Shown: positions 13,131 to 24,800 of the stretch, piece after piece | How positions within the stretch are numbered: position 1 is the first letter of the stretch | How the letters are laid out: each line of letters starts with the position of its first letter | Source: Anolis sagrei | Taxonomy: Eukaryota > Chordata > Lepidosauria > Squamata > Anolidae | Direction of reading: 5' to 3' | Length of the DNA stretch: 64,000 bases | NCBI RefSeq assembly: GCF_037176765.1 | Contig: NC_090022.1 | Span: forward strand, 72,712,709-72,776,708 | Program-made: the position numbers and the translations under genes | Notes under the pieces: model-generated | Seen by the model: only the letters and a program-made list of their open reading frames with translations | Database searches by the model: none | Told to the model about the DNA's origin: nothing

Positions 13131-13400
13131 GGAACCCCCAATGGCGCAGTAGGTTAAACCCCTGTGTCGGGAGGACTGAAGACTGACAGGTCACAGGTTT
13201 GAATCCGAGGAGAGGCGGATGAGCTCCCTCTATCAACTTCAGCTCCTCATGCGGGGACATGAGAGAAGCCTCCCACAAGGATGACAAAAACATCAAATCA
13301 TCCTGCCGTTCCCTGGGCAACGTCCCTGCAGACACCCAATTCTCTCACACCAGAAGTGACTTGCAGTTTCTCAAGTCACTCCTAACACAACAAAAAAAAT
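13131..13400 (+). mobile_element. tRNA-derived SINE, second family
   Basis: Head AATGGCGCAGTAGGTTAAAC (A box) and CACAGGTTTGAATCC (B box). The body contains CAATTCTCTCACACCAGAAG and the element ends ACTCCTAACACAACAAAAAA. Related copies lie in minus orientation at 33207-33447, 34797-35030 and 36848-37110. It sits head-to-head with the Sauria SINE on its left. Confidence 0.8.
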
Positions 13401-13416
13401 TAAACATACGTAGATT

Positions 13417-13550
13417 TATTGTTGAAGGCTTTCATGGCCAGTATTACTGGATTGTTGTAGGTTTTTTGAGCTATATGGCCATGTTCTAGAAGCATTCTCT
13501 CCTGACGTTTCGCCTGCATCTATAGCAGGCATCCTCAGAGGTTGTGAAGT
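13417..13550 (+). mobile_element. Interspersed repeat ('ggctttcatggccag' family)
   Basis: The block shares its sequence with 45572-45760: GGCTTTCATGGCCAG, then a stretch around TATGGCCATGTTCTAGAAGC and TCTCTCCTGACGTTTCGCC. I recognise it as a dispersed reptile repeat but cannot place the class. Confidence 0.6.
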
Positions 13551-13632
13551 CCTACAACAGCCCATATGTAGATTGCCTGTGAGGAATTTGTTTCTTTAAT
13601 TGTTCGCCTGTAAACAGAAGCCCAAGAGCTGC

Positions 13633-13828
13633 ATTTTAATCATATTTTATCTTCTTGGGAATTTTAAATTGATTTATTTAATTATACTTTTTACCTTGGA
13701 CCAAGACTGAGGGGGATTTCCTACCTTTTATAATGGTTTATTGGATATTTATGTTGAACTGCTGTTGTAAGCCGCCTTGAATCTTCGCAGAAAGGCGATA
13801 GAGATATCTCCCAAATAAATAAATAATC
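13633..13828 (+). mobile_element. LINE 3' end (L2/CR1-like tail)
   Basis: Contains GTAAGCCGCCTTGAATCTTC and ends in a short AAATAAATAAAT tail. The same tail type recurs at 57190-57283. Confidence 0.6.
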
Positions 13829-13880
13829 TTCTTTTTCAGGCTGGCTATTATTAGGCAAGCTCACTGATTAGAACAGGTAA

Positions 13881-14036
13881 GGGCAAACTTGGGCCCTCCA
13901 GGTGTTTTGGACTTCAACTCCCACCATTCCTAACAGCCTTAGGCCCCCTCCTTAAGCGGCTGAGGGGGAAAAGGCTGTTAGAAATGGTGGGAGTTGAAGT
14001 CCAAAACACCTGGAGGGCCCAAGTTTGCCAATGCCT
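13881..14036. mobile_element. Palindromic MITE ('ccaggtgttttggacttcaa' family)
   Basis: Long inverted arms: GGGCAAACTTGGGCCCTCC and GTGTTTTGGACTTCAACTCC on the left are mirrored as GGAGTTGAAGTCCAAAACAC and GGGCCCAAGTTTGCC on the right, around a short centre. Related palindromes lie at 37310-37435 and 54571-54768, and a half copy at 39928-39995. This is a non-autonomous DNA transposon without coding capacity. Confidence 0.85.
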
Positions 14037-14099
14037 GGGCTAGAATTCAACTCCCACTGGACTCAATGGGAACTACTCCTGAGAGGACGCCTCCAGCAC

Positions 14100-14679
14100 T
14101 GCCCTCCCTCAACAACTGCCTTGGCCCCGCCCACAGACCGACCGGGGAGCCAATCAGGCATCGACGGCCACGCCCTTCAGTCTCCTCCTCCTCCTTCCAC
14201 CCCAACTTCGCTTCCCTTTGGCGCCCCCAACGCACTGCAACGCTTCCTTCCCGATGCATGCTGGGATTGCTAGCTCTGACTTCCCCGGGCCTCCGATTTC
14301 CCACCGAGCATGCGCGGCTAAGGGGTCTCGCGCATGCGCGGCTCCGCTGTTTGTTTGCGTCTGAGAGGAAGTGGCGACATCAGTAGCAGCAAGTGAGGCC
14401 GCGGGCGGGGGCAGCTTCAACTTCCGGCGGAGGAGGCCGAAGGGAAGGCCTTCCTTGGCAACCCTGGATGGGGCTGTGGCAAAGAAGGCGCTTCCTGGGC
14501 CTCCTCCCGGCGCGGTGAAGGCGGAAGAGCCGCCTGGTCTCCTCTAGGGCTCGGGCTGGCTGAGGAGGGCTTCGCGGCCCGTGGAAGGAGCAGGCGGAGG
14601 CGGCCATGGGGCCGAGGCTGCGCTGAGGAGAGGCCCGGGCCTGCGTGTCCCCTCCGCCCCTGCTCCCCTCCCGCCCAGC
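14100..14679 (+). promoter_or_regulatory. TMEM115: TMEM115 CpG-island promoter and 5' UTR
   Basis: GC- and CpG-rich block directly before the TMEM115 start codon. Visible motifs are a GC box (CCCCGCCC, 14125-14132), a CCAAT box (14150-14154), a ZNF143-like site (GCATGCTGGGATT, about 14256-14268), two NRF1-type sites (GCATGCGCGG at 14308-14317 and GCGCATGCGC at 14330-14339) and an ETS site (ACTTCCGG, 14420-14427). There is no TATA box, which fits a housekeeping promoter. The transcription start is not known. Confidence 0.75.
14606..14626 (+). other. Short uORF in TMEM115 5' leader
   Basis: ATG in strong context (GCGGCCATGG) opens a six-codon frame MGPRLR ending in TGA, 53 bases before the TMEM115 start. 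It matters only if transcription starts upstream of it. Confidence 0.5.
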
Positions 14680-17600
14680 ATGAAGCGGTACCTGCCCGTG
14701 GCCCGGCAGCACTTCCTGGCCGCCCTGGCCAGCACCAGCGTGGTGGTGAAGTCCATCTGCGCCGTGGTGCTACTGCTGTACCTGCTCTCCTTCGCGGTGG
14801 ACACCGTCTTCGCCCTGGGGGTCACTCCCGGCTTCCTCTTCCCGCCCAACTTCTGGGTCTGGACGCTGGCTACCCACTGCGTGACGGAGACGCACCTCTG
14901 GGACGTGGGCCTGAGCCTGGCCACGGTGGTGGCAGCAGGGCGGCTACTGGAGCCCCTCTGGGGAGCCCTGGAGCTGCTCATCTTCTTCGCCGTGGTCAAC
15001 ATCTCCGTAGGGCTCCTGGGCGCCCTGGCCTACCTGCTCTCCTACGTGGCGCTCTTTGACCTCTCCTACCTGTTTACCATCCGCATCCACGGCATGCTGG
15101 GCTTCCTGGGTGGCGTCTTGGTGGCCCTCAAGCAAACCATGGGCGACCGGACTGTCTTGAAGATCCCCCAGGTGCGGATGAAGGTGGTGCCCATGCTCTT
15201 GCTCCTGCTCCTGGCCGTTCTGAGGCTGACCACCCTCATCGCAAGCAACGTCTTGGCCTCCTATGGCTTTGGGGTCCTCTCCAGTTGGGTCTACCTGCGC
15301 TTTTACCAGAGGCACAGCAGAGGACGTGGTGACATGTCAGATCACTTTGCATTCGCCACATTCTTCCCTGAGATCCTGCAGCCTGTGGTTGGCCTGTTGG
15401 CCAATCTGGTGCACAGTCTCTTGGTCAAAGTGAAAGTTTGCCGGAAAACAGTGAAACGGTATGACGTTGGTGCCCCTTCCTCAATTACTATCAGCTTGCC
15501 AGGAACAGACCCTCAAGATGCTGAACGGAGGAGGTAAGGTTTATTTGGGGGGAAACCAAACTACTTGAAGATTACGTATGGTCACATTGGGAGATGGCAA
15601 GAAGGATATGGAAGGAGGCCCTCATTTGATTGCAGGCTCTCATCCAATATCATTTTATTTGCAGAATCCTGCAAATGTTATAACTATGTATACAGGTTTT
15701 CAATTTATTCTTCAGTTTATCTGTGTGTGTATTCATGGTCTTACAAAAGTATCAAAGTCAAGGGCATAATTTTAAAAATAGCCAGGGTGCTATGTGATCT
15801 ACAACTTTCACATTAGCCTACAGTGGCCAATATAATTAAATAGTCTTATATTTTCTTTTTAGGATTGAGGTTGGTGCTTAAAATGTCCCCATACATCCTG
15901 TAATTTAATTATCAGTATATGTTGAATTGTTCCAGCTTGGAATACTTCTCTTCCAGAATTATTTCATGTTGCTTTAGGCCCATTCTACACTGCCATGTGA
16001 AATCCATTATCTGCTTGACTCATATAATCCAGTTCAGAGCAGATAATCTGGGATCAGATCCTGGGATATAGGGCAGTGTAGATCCAGCCTTAGATGTGTG
16101 CATGCAATCAGGTTAGAAACAGCAACCTTGTCTTTTATTTATTGCACAGTGATGAAAAAGCAGCAACTACCCAAGACATTACCTCTGAAAATAATTCTGT
16201 CTTGTTGTGAAGACTGAAACTATAGAATTGGGATAACCATGCAGTTCGCAGAAGACGCTCCACTTTGGTGGAGGTTAGCGGCACAGGACACCTGCAAAAT
16301 TGGAAACACTACACATTAAAAAAAATTTTTTTTGATCTGATAGATTGCCTTTTTAGGAATTTAGGTCCTCTAGCATGATTCTATGATCAGCCTCCACTGG
16401 AAAATGATCATAGAGTCACACTAGATGACCTAAAACAGTGGTTCTCAACCTGTGGGTCCCCAGATGTTTTGGCCTTCCCAGAAATCCTAACAGCTGGTAA
16501 ACTGGCTGGGATTTCTGGGAATTGTAGGTCAAAATACCAGGGGACCCACAGATTTGAGAACCACTGATCTAGAGGTTCCTAAAGGTAACATATTAATCAA
16601 ATCCACAAATAAGCAAGTCTCGTTAAACCCACAAAAATGAAGGGCTGACTGCAGAAGTTTGTGAACCCAGAAAAATTATAAGCCATCCATCCTGTGGACA
16701 GCACTTCTGGATTTAATAAAATGAGATTATATTATATTATATACACTTAAGTCAAAGTGGAGATCTTTACTTCTCGATATAGCACATATTTACTTAGAAT
16801 TACAAATCTCATTTTGTTCAGTGAAGTCTTACTCAATGCTGTCTCATGATTCTACAGCTTGGTTGAGTTTGGACATCAAATGAAGAAAAGGGCTTTTTCT
16901 TGTAATTATTATTATAGTTAGCTTCCCAGTACAGCTGTAGGTAATACATTCAGACTTCTTCATTATCTTGAGCAGAACTGGCCAAAGTGCAGCCCTTTGG
17001 ATGTTGGACTGCAAACCTCAGCACCCCTAGCTGGCATAGCTAATGCTAAGGAATTCTGGGAGTTCCAATCCATCAACATCTTCCAATGCAATAGTATCTG
17101 CAAGGCCACATAATTCATACCCTTAAACTAAGGCAGGGCAATGATCCGACTACCAGGCCCACTTAAATTTGTGTCTTTCTTTGGGTATAGCATCAGCCTA
17201 AATATTCTGAAGCAGAGTTTCTCAAACTATGCTCCCCCAGATGTTTTGGACTTCAGGTCCCACAATTCCTAACAGCTGGTAAGAGATGAAGTCCAAAAAA
17301 CCCGGAGGCTCACAATTTGAGAAATACTGTTCTAAAGGCACCAGATCCCATCTGATCTTGGAAACTAAGCAAATCAATCCTGATTAGTACTTAGATGTGA
17401 GACTAATGAATACCAGGTGCTGTAGGCTTTATTTCAGAAGGGAGAACTAGCAAAGCCACCTCTTGAGTTTTCCTTGCTTAAGAAAACGTTATGAAACTCT
17501 TGGAGTTGTCATAAATTGACAGGCAACTCAAAGGCGCACATACAAAAAAGCTTCAATTTTAGTGTATTTAGGTTTGCTGTAAATTAGCTTCATACCTCAT

Positions 17601-20600
17601 GGATTCAGGATAAAAGAGAGTATATGTAATATGTAATAACATGTCTTTTTAAAAATGTTAGCACCATATGGCCATAGTACAATAAGTCCTTAATAGCCAC
17701 TGGGGTTTAGTTCCATGGATGCCCAGGTCCAGATATAAAATGAGACTTGAGTGTATGCAATATTTAATAGCAAAATAAAGGTTTGCTTTTAAGATTTTTT
17801 TTATGAAATATTTTTAGATGTAGATGATTTGTTTATTTTGTATCAAAAGCATTGCATAAATTAGTATAAAACTGATAAAAATAGAAGGTGTGCAGATGTA
17901 GATGATTGGATCCATGGATACAGAATCCATGGATACGAAGGAGCAGCTGTGCTCCAACATGGAGCAAATCAAAATATTGAGATTAATTGCTGGGCAGTTA
18001 ATCTCCATGTTTCATCAACATTATGAATAAGCATTATGTGTCTTGACTGTGTAAAATTATCAAACAAATTCAGTCCTATATTTTTCATAAGATTAGGTTA
18101 AAATAAGTGATTTTGATAGTATCCCTTAAAGTATTGAAATTCTCCCTTGATCATCTTTTAGCACTTTCTGTAGATAAGCTTTGCACAAACTGTCTACTGT
18201 TAACCTTGAGATGTTTGTCCCAGCTTTATGTGCAGGAGGGCTAATGTATGTATCCAATGCTGTTTAAACAGCTAAAGTTTGCTTCAGCTGACAGCCTACA
18301 TGCCTCATTGCAAGGTGGTTTTTGCAGCCCAAACATGACAGTCAAATCAGTGATGTTTACAGGATTTCAATAGTGGAAAGAAGAGATGAAGATGTTCTGT
18401 GTAGCACACTAGGGGGACATTTATGGTGCTCTGGCTCCCTCCAGTAGCATAGAGACGTGTCACCACTACTGCTGAGTGTTAGCAGAAATAATGGTAACAG
18501 CCAAAACCTTGTGATATTAACCACCACTGCTGTGCAGCTCTTTGCAGATTAGGTGTATCCTGCCCACCAGGACATTGTCTGTTCTTGCTTGGAGTTCTCC
18601 TTGGCACAAATGAAACCTTGTTTCCGTTGGATGTCCATGTGCATACTAGCAGTTTAGCAGATATTTCCCTTTATGGTTTAGATTTGATACAAAATTCTTG
18701 GAATGGAAGGTTCCTCGTACACCCTTTTTAGTGTGGAAAGGTTCTACAGGTAGGTAAATTTCAATCTGTATAAACAATGTTATCATAAAAAGGAATACCA
18801 TTTGGGATTTCTTTGTGCAGAACATTTAGAAGGGCTAAATGACGATCACTTGATTGTAAAGAACTATTCTGCTTAATGAAGGGATTGAAAATCCTTATTG
18901 CTTGTTTGAAAGATATAACAAGAAAGAGCCTATTAAAAGTGGCCTTTTATTTGCCCTTAGTTTAGGGGATGTTAGCTGCTCAGTTTGGAACACAAATCTC
19001 AAGCACTGTTTTAATAGTAGAAAAAGAGGCTGTTCAATTTCTAAATGTTATTCATTATTGTTATTATTATTATTATTATTATAACTGTATTTTTGTATCC
19101 CGCCACCATCTCCCCGAAGGGACTCAGGGCGGCTTACATGGAGATCAAGCCCAGTCGGACAGAGTCAAAATACTACACAATAAAAATATATATACAACAT
19201 CATAGAAACATAATTAAAAACATCATGCATCATACAACAACCAGTAGCCGAGCATAATGAGTGTCCATCATGGAGACATTGGGATTGGCTTTAATCCTGT
19301 GAACTTCAGTAAGCCTCCAAGAACATTTCTGTCAAACCCATTTTTTCCTATTTTGTTTTCTTGCATGTGTTGGGGAATCATTGAGCTCTCTAGTTATTTC
19401 TAAACTATAATGTTTAGCATTACTCACCATTGGCTGCGCTAATTGGGCTGCTGGGAGTGGCAGTCCAATGTCTGAAGGCCTGTTTGAGTCACATCTCTAT
19501 CAAACAAATGTTCATATCACAGGTAGGAAAGATTTGAAAAGGAGAAATTTTAAAGATAGTGAAGTATAGATGCAAATAACTGTATTTATGTCAAGCTGAC
19601 TGGGTATGGAAATCTATTAGACATATATTAAAGCTGCTTTGGATGGCCTGAGCCCAGCTCTAGAATGAACAATTGCAAAGGTGGAGTGCTTGGCCCCATG
19701 CCTGAATGAGAAAGATTATCACATTTCCTGAAGCAGAACATGAAATAAAAAGCATGTGTGCACTAACACAGCAGTCTAAAATGAACAATTTTACAGCTAC
19801 AGGCTATGTTGAAGTAACTGCCCATCTACTGTGCAAAATAGGACATGTGGGGTTAATCATATCCTGTTGTTAGGTGCCTTCAAGATTTTTCAAATTTATG
19901 GCAACTCTGTCATGGATTTTTCTGGGTCTGACAGTGGGTTCCCATGGCCAAGCAGGGAACTGGAATCCAGAGACAGAGTCCAACACTCAAGCCAGTCACT
20001 ATACCATGGTGGCTCTCAATAACACATATTTTTTAATTTGCCCCAATACTGTTCCCCAACTTCCCTGTAACTTTCTTTCATGGATTTCTTCTCTCTTTTA
20101 CCTTCATCCATCCATCCATCTCTCTATCTATTGATCTATTCCCTTTATTTCTGTGTGTTTATGTGAAATATCCATCACATAAATACAATTACTCTTGTAC
20201 AAGAAAGTAGAGTTTATTATCTTCACATTGCTTTGAATGTTATGAAGTTTAATCTCTAAATGCCTGAATGGTCGACACATTTCAGACAGTACTGAACATA
20301 AAATAAAATGACAGCATTTAATTCTGATATGGTGTAGGCACTGTACAATGCATTAAAATGAATTAACACAGAGTTTGTTTTCTACATAAGTTGCATGAGA
20401 TGGGGGTGGACAGGTAAAAAATTAATCTTTGATGTTTGAGTCATGGTTTGTCCCTCTCATCCATAGATAGATATGGATGCTTTTGATGGCTAGTACTAGA
20501 AGACTCCTCTTCCTTGAAATGCAGCACATCGAATTAACCTGCACTGACCTTGAATGTTTTTCTCATTCCATAGACAATTGGCGCTGAAGGCTCTGAATGA

Positions 20601-20784
20601 ACGTTTGAAGCGTGTGGAAGATCAGTCAGCATGGCCTAGCATGGAAGAGGATGAAGATGAAGACAGCATGAAGGCCGATGATCCATTGCTACCAGAGAAG
20701 AGCCGGGACACTCTCACAGCCGGAAAAGCAGCCAGCCAGGAATCCAGCCTCATAACTTTTGAGGATGCCCCTTCACAATTGTGA
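14680..20784 (+). CDS. TMEM115: Transmembrane protein 115, Golgi membrane protein (2 exons)
   Basis: Exon 1 is 14680-15533 (donor GTAAGG) and exon 2 is 20574-20784 (acceptor CATTCCATAG), stop TGA at 20782. The codon for Arg is split ag|a. The product is 354 aa (human 351). It is a multi-span Golgi protein of the rhomboid-like DUF1751 family, reported to bind the COG complex and help retrograde Golgi traffic. Hydrophobic segments include about residues 21-43 and several Leu-rich helices before residue 215. Conserved landmarks are LFPPNFWVWTLATH, GRLLEPLWGALELL, RIHGMLGFLGGVLVALKQTM, SSWVYLRFYQRHSRGRGDM, and the cytosolic tail ITISLPGTDPQDAERRR-QLALKALNERLKRVEDQ, ending in ESSLITFEDAP. The start at 14680 gives the family N-terminus (VARQHFLAALAS); in-frame upstream sequence has no ATG. 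Confidence 0.97.
15976..16091. mobile_element. Palindromic MITE ('gcccttccacacagcc' superfamily, diverged copy)
   Basis: Left end AGGCCCATTCTACACTGCCA and right end GGCAGTGTAGATCCAGCCTT are inverted, and internal AATCCAGTTCAGAGCAGATAAT pieces are shared with 24801-24949. Lies in the TMEM115 intron. Confidence 0.75.
16436..16566. mobile_element. Palindromic MITE ('cagtggttctcaacctgtgg' family)
   Basis: CAGTGGTTCTCAACCTGTGG at the left is mirrored by CCACAGATTTGAGAACCACTG at the right, a hAT-like terminal sequence. A better-preserved copy lies at 35218-35352. TMEM115 intron. Confidence 0.85.
17209..17327. mobile_element. Palindromic MITE, related to 16436-16566
   Basis: Left AGAGTTTCTCAAACTATG is mirrored by CACAATTTGAGAAATACTG at the right, with ATGTTTTGGACTTCAGG and GATGAAGTCCAAAAAACC arms inside. 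Confidence 0.75.
17338..17545 (+). mobile_element. 5S rRNA-derived SINE (SINE3-like)
   Basis: 17341-17435 follows vertebrate 5S rRNA: CCCATCTGATCTTGGAAACT, then AGTACTTAGATG, and TACCAGGTGCTGTAGGCTTT. It is followed by a non-5S body (AGCAAAGCCACCTCTTGAG) and a tail (TGTCATAAATTGACAGGCAA). That tail type is shared with the tRNA-derived SINEs at 27600-27700 and 57567-57620. Degenerate relative to a working 5S gene. Confidence 0.8.
17546..19054. other. TMEM115 intron, no feature recognised
   Basis: AT-rich intron sequence without recognisable exon or well-preserved repeat. The partial coding-looking frames have no family signature. Confidence 0.4.
19055..19200 (-). mobile_element. (ATT)n tract plus LINE 3' end in minus orientation
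   Basis: An (ATT)n run is followed by CCCGCCACCATCTCCCCGAA and GGGCGGCTTACATGG, the reversed 3' end of a common squamate LINE. The microsatellite is probably the expanded LINE tail. Similar reversed ends occur near 46571-46640, 48545-48600 and 55461-55570. Confidence 0.65.
19864..20018 (-). mobile_element. tRNA-derived SINE (third family), minus strand
   Basis: Reading the minus strand there is a tRNA-like head (GGTATAGTGACTGGCTTGAG, then a B-box-like TTCCAG), AGCAGGGAAC-type body, and a 3' part GTTGCCATAAATTTGAAAAA. Related copies: 31747-31975 (minus), 27545-27700 (plus) and 56948-57620 (plus, split). TMEM115 intron. Confidence 0.65.
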
Positions 20785-22210
20785 CCATGACCCACCTGCT
20801 CTCTTTTCTCTGCCTGCCCCTGTATGTCAGAGCTGCTAATGATCCCTCATGTGCCCTCCCTCACAGCACTGCCTGCTCTGCAGGGAACAAAACACTATGC
20901 CTACTGACCCAGAGAGGCACTCTCCTCCCTTCCAACATTTATTAGCCACATGTGGCCAAGCCCAGGTCTCAGGACTCTTGGGGTGGAAACTGTTAAGTCA
21001 CACAGACCTGGAATTATGTTTCTTCTCTTCAGAGGGGTGCTTGAAACTGATAATTTGTTTCAGAATTGGAAGGCAAAAAGGGAGATCTACATCTCCTTAA
21101 TTCAGTAAAGAGCATCAAGCTGAATAAAAAACTCTGCAAAACCAGGCTGACTGGTAGTTGCCATTGTGGCTATTAAGACGTGTGCTTGTGTCTGGCTCCT
21201 TTTGGCGACATTTCTGATTAATCTGTTTAGGGTCCTGTACTGCTCAGCCTGGTGAGTTCCCTCCCTCTTTTGAAGTTTAATGCCAAACTATATGAACTTT
21301 ACCAGATTATGGCAGAGTAAGCTCAGCAAGTGATCTGTGGCACTTTTCCTCTTGATTAACTTTTCATTTAGTGACAATGTTTGTCAAATCACAGCTTCCC
21401 TTATTTCCTTCTAGAGTTGGTTTTGTTATTGATTAAATGAGCAAGCACTTTCCTACAAAAGTCCTTTGTGGTATTAACCTTCCTTCCTTTACATAGATAT
21501 GGTAACTCTGGTGAGCCTTGCCACAACAAGCTGCTGCATTAGACTCCAGAAGGACCCGCAGTTAAAAGCCTTTTAATAACAATATGACCACTCAGGTCTA
21601 CCTCCTTTTTTATGTTAAAAGAAGGAGTTTAGTGATTCTGAGCAGCTTGCTTGTAGTATAGCAACAACCATGTGAAGAAGCATCTTCTGAGACTTTCCAT
21701 AGGATCTCCTATAGGAAATTTTATTTGTGCTTTAGCTATTGGTTTTTCTTCATTTCCTTTTGCAGTGATTAAAATGGCACAGTAGCCTCTGTCTTTGGTG
21801 GAGTACCATTGTATTCAGGGACTATTGGGATTAATTTTTTGCTAGTGGTTCTGTTCTGTTTTTCAAGGTGCTTTTTTATGGGACTCTTGACAATTCCTCT
21901 GTTGCCTCATTTTTCTTTTGTTTAGACCATTAGCTTTTTTCTCTACTTTGGACTGAGGTAGCCTTTTTTTTTTCTTTTTTTTTTTTGGTAGGGCAGCAAG
22001 CCCTAAATATGTAGTACCCTGAGACGAGCCTCAAAGGACATAATCCTCCCACGTAGAGAATGGGGTTAGGGGACACTTAACAGAATTGGAAAAGTGTGAG
22101 ACAATGTTGTGATAATTTTTTTAAAGGACCACATGAGAAGGTTTGTGTCAACCAGGAAATAAACACACAAATTTCAGTATCAATAAACAGTTCTTTCAAA
22201 AGGTGCTTCT
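20785..22210 (+). other. TMEM115: TMEM115 3' UTR
   Basis: Unique sequence after the stop codon with AATAAA hexamers at 21123-21128, 22158-22163 and 22182-22187. The paired signals near 22160-22187 make a likely main end. Extent inferred. Confidence 0.6.
22158..22187 (+). terminator. Paired polyadenylation signals of TMEM115
   Basis: Two canonical AATAAA hexamers 24 bases apart, about 1.4 kb after the stop codon. Confidence 0.5.
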
Positions 22211-24800
22211 TCATTGACTTTTCAGACCTTCCTTGCCTTGAGCATATAAACTCTTACTTGGAGTTGGTTGTTGGCTCAAACTTTTAATTACAGCCAACAG
22301 AGTGAAAAATGTTAGGAGTCAAGACGACTTACAATAGCTTTTTTTAATTGTTAAAGATTTACACAATACAAAAGTTTAAAAATGACAAACCATTTTAAAA
22401 AGCAACCATTTCTTTCAGTCCAGGTTCATGCCGAAAAAGACTCAAGAGGGAAACGGGGAACACATAGCAGGGAAGTAATTAGATCTGCTGACATACACTG
22501 GTAAAATTTTGTTTGATTTCTGAAGATTAAACAACTGCTTTTCAGACACGTAGCTCATGCTTATGACATTTTGCCAGGGTTTAATCTAAATTGTGTTTTT
22601 TTCGCCTCATTTCATCTTGACAGAAGCCCTAAAAAGCAGAATAGGATGACATATACTGACTTCCCCAGGTTCTCCCAGGCAGCTTTGAGGCTGAGTGGGG
22701 GTTTTCCTGAGGTCTCTTCCAACCAAGTCCCAGGGTGACTCCCATATATGGCGTACCAGGAGGTGAATAATCTGACACTAAGTTGCAGAACAAAGTAGGT
22801 TTTTGCTTAATGGGCACGTCTGTTGAAAACTGCTTCATACAGCACCACTTTCTAGCAATCCTAAATAGAACATTACTATGGTGAGAACTAATTGTATACA
22901 GTAATTCCTGAATATGATGTGTTCATGAAGTGCTTTAGTAGGTTAATGATTTAAAGAGGAAAGAATGGTGCTACAGTTATGCAATGAAATACTCTTGCAT
23001 CATGCTCCCCTTTCCTCTTTAATGCTAAGTGTTTTTTTGTGGGATTTCTGTACCGAAATGTCATCTTGGATGAAGTATCTGTATATCTAATTGCCTGTCT
23101 GCTAATTATGCACAGTAGAAGGACTGATTACTGAAGTGCCAGATGAGCTTGATGGTGCCTTGCATGGGGATAATTTCTGCTTCATTTTTTTAAAAGAGGT
23201 TTCTGATCATTGTCCTTGAATAGACATTTCTTTAAAATGTAATAGGTTTGTGCAGCTGTCAAGAATTCCAGCCATTCCAGTCTCTTTCTGAATGGCAGGT
23301 GGCTTGGTTTAGGAGAATAAGCAGAAAAGATAAATGCAATGTGACAGTAACAGTTTAGGCCGGATTCTGATTATGCTGAACGGGAGGATGCTGTAGCTGA
23401 TCCCAAGCCACTGAGTATAAGCTGTTGAATTCATTCCTGTTTTAACTGTGAGACATTTAAGTGCAGGTTACCACACTGAAAAAGATCTAAATTGAAGCAT
23501 GTGCACTTTGGCTGTTTAAATTCCAAAAAGTCCAGATTTATCATTAGCTAGAGAATAGAGGTTGAAAAAATGGGTTATTGTCTCAGAGGGTAGTGGAATA
23601 GAGAATAAGTAAACTTGTGGTCTGTTTCTTTCTAGTTCTTAATCTCTACAGCTCTCTTTTTGAGACGCTGAGAAGTACAGGGCTAAACATAGTGGACAAA
23701 GGATCACAGTGATTGATGGGCAATGGCTATTATATGTGTTCCAGAGAATTCAGCAAACAAAAGGTTAAGTAAATGCTCTCACAGAGTAGTGGCTGCACAA
23801 TAGTAAAGCAAATGAAGAATAAGTCAATGGTGGGAAACTGCCAACATGGTATAATTGTAGCAGGTATTACAGTGCTACAAAGCTGCACTATCTTTTGGTT
23901 GTGTACTTGTTCATGGCCTTATATTGAGTGGGTGGCCAGGCTTTGCAAGCAGGGACATGCTTTGTCTCTTTGGTAGCATCCAGGTGTTTCAAGAGGCATC
24001 TTGTTAACAAATTTTGAGAGGGTACTGGCCAATTTTCAAGTCTTCTGTAGCCATGCTTGCAGGTACTTAGGTGAAATGCTATGAAGAGGATGAGAGGATC
24101 TTGTGAGAAGTCCTTATCCATACAATTTTAGAATTCTGCTTCTGGATGAAATTTAATCTATATCAACTAGGGAGAATGAATCATATAGAAATTTCTTTTC
24201 TAAAGGTCTCATTCAGCTGCAGGGATTCTAGATTCTGCTATGGATCAGCAGTACTCATTATTTTGTTTAGTGTTTCCTTAGTGATAGCTGTGTTGGTAAA
24301 TCCAGGGCAAAATATCAGATAGGGTATGTATGTCTTGAGGGAAGAGGTTTGAACACTAGCTTCAAAACAGTTATCTCCTGGCAGTTTACTTTTGCTTCTT
24401 CAAAACATCAGTTGATATATGGGGTGCTTTGTTATTTGTGTGGCATTAAACAACAGCTACAGACTCCCCTCTAATTGTGAGGAGTGAAATAGCATGTAGA
24501 GACAGGTACTTATAATCTGCACTCCCCTGGAAGAAACCAGACAGTAGAGAATTTTGCATGCACCAAAGGCTTACCTGTATAGTCGTCCTGATTGGTTTTC
24601 TACCTGTTCTTGTGCCATCTCTTAGTAATATAGAACATACTTTTTGTTGGGTTGCTATTACAATGGTTTCAGTCTATGACAATTATATGAATGAGAGAGA
24701 GCAGGGCTGTTGATGACAAAGTGACTTGGTCAGCAGCCCTGCTCAGGTCTTACAGACTCGGGGCAATGGCTCTTCTCAGTCTATTCATCTGGAATTTAGA

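Noticed and set aside
13087-13170. tRNA genes at the SINE heads (also at 33440, 35025, 37105 and 56950)
   Set aside because: Only A/B-box similarity remains; no cloverleaf with anticodon stem, and all continue into SINE bodies.
14047-15315. Long minus-strand open frames over TMEM115 exon 1 (up to 152 aa)
   Set aside because: They mirror the GC-rich plus-strand coding exon; compositions are biased and no family is recognisable.
15534-15816. Open frame just past TMEM115 exon 1 as a coding extension
   Set aside because: A clear GTAAGG donor ends the exon, and exon 2 at 20574 restores the family C-terminus.
17338-17440. A 5S rRNA gene
   Set aside because: It diverges at many positions from 5S rRNA and runs directly into a SINE body, so it is a SINE head.
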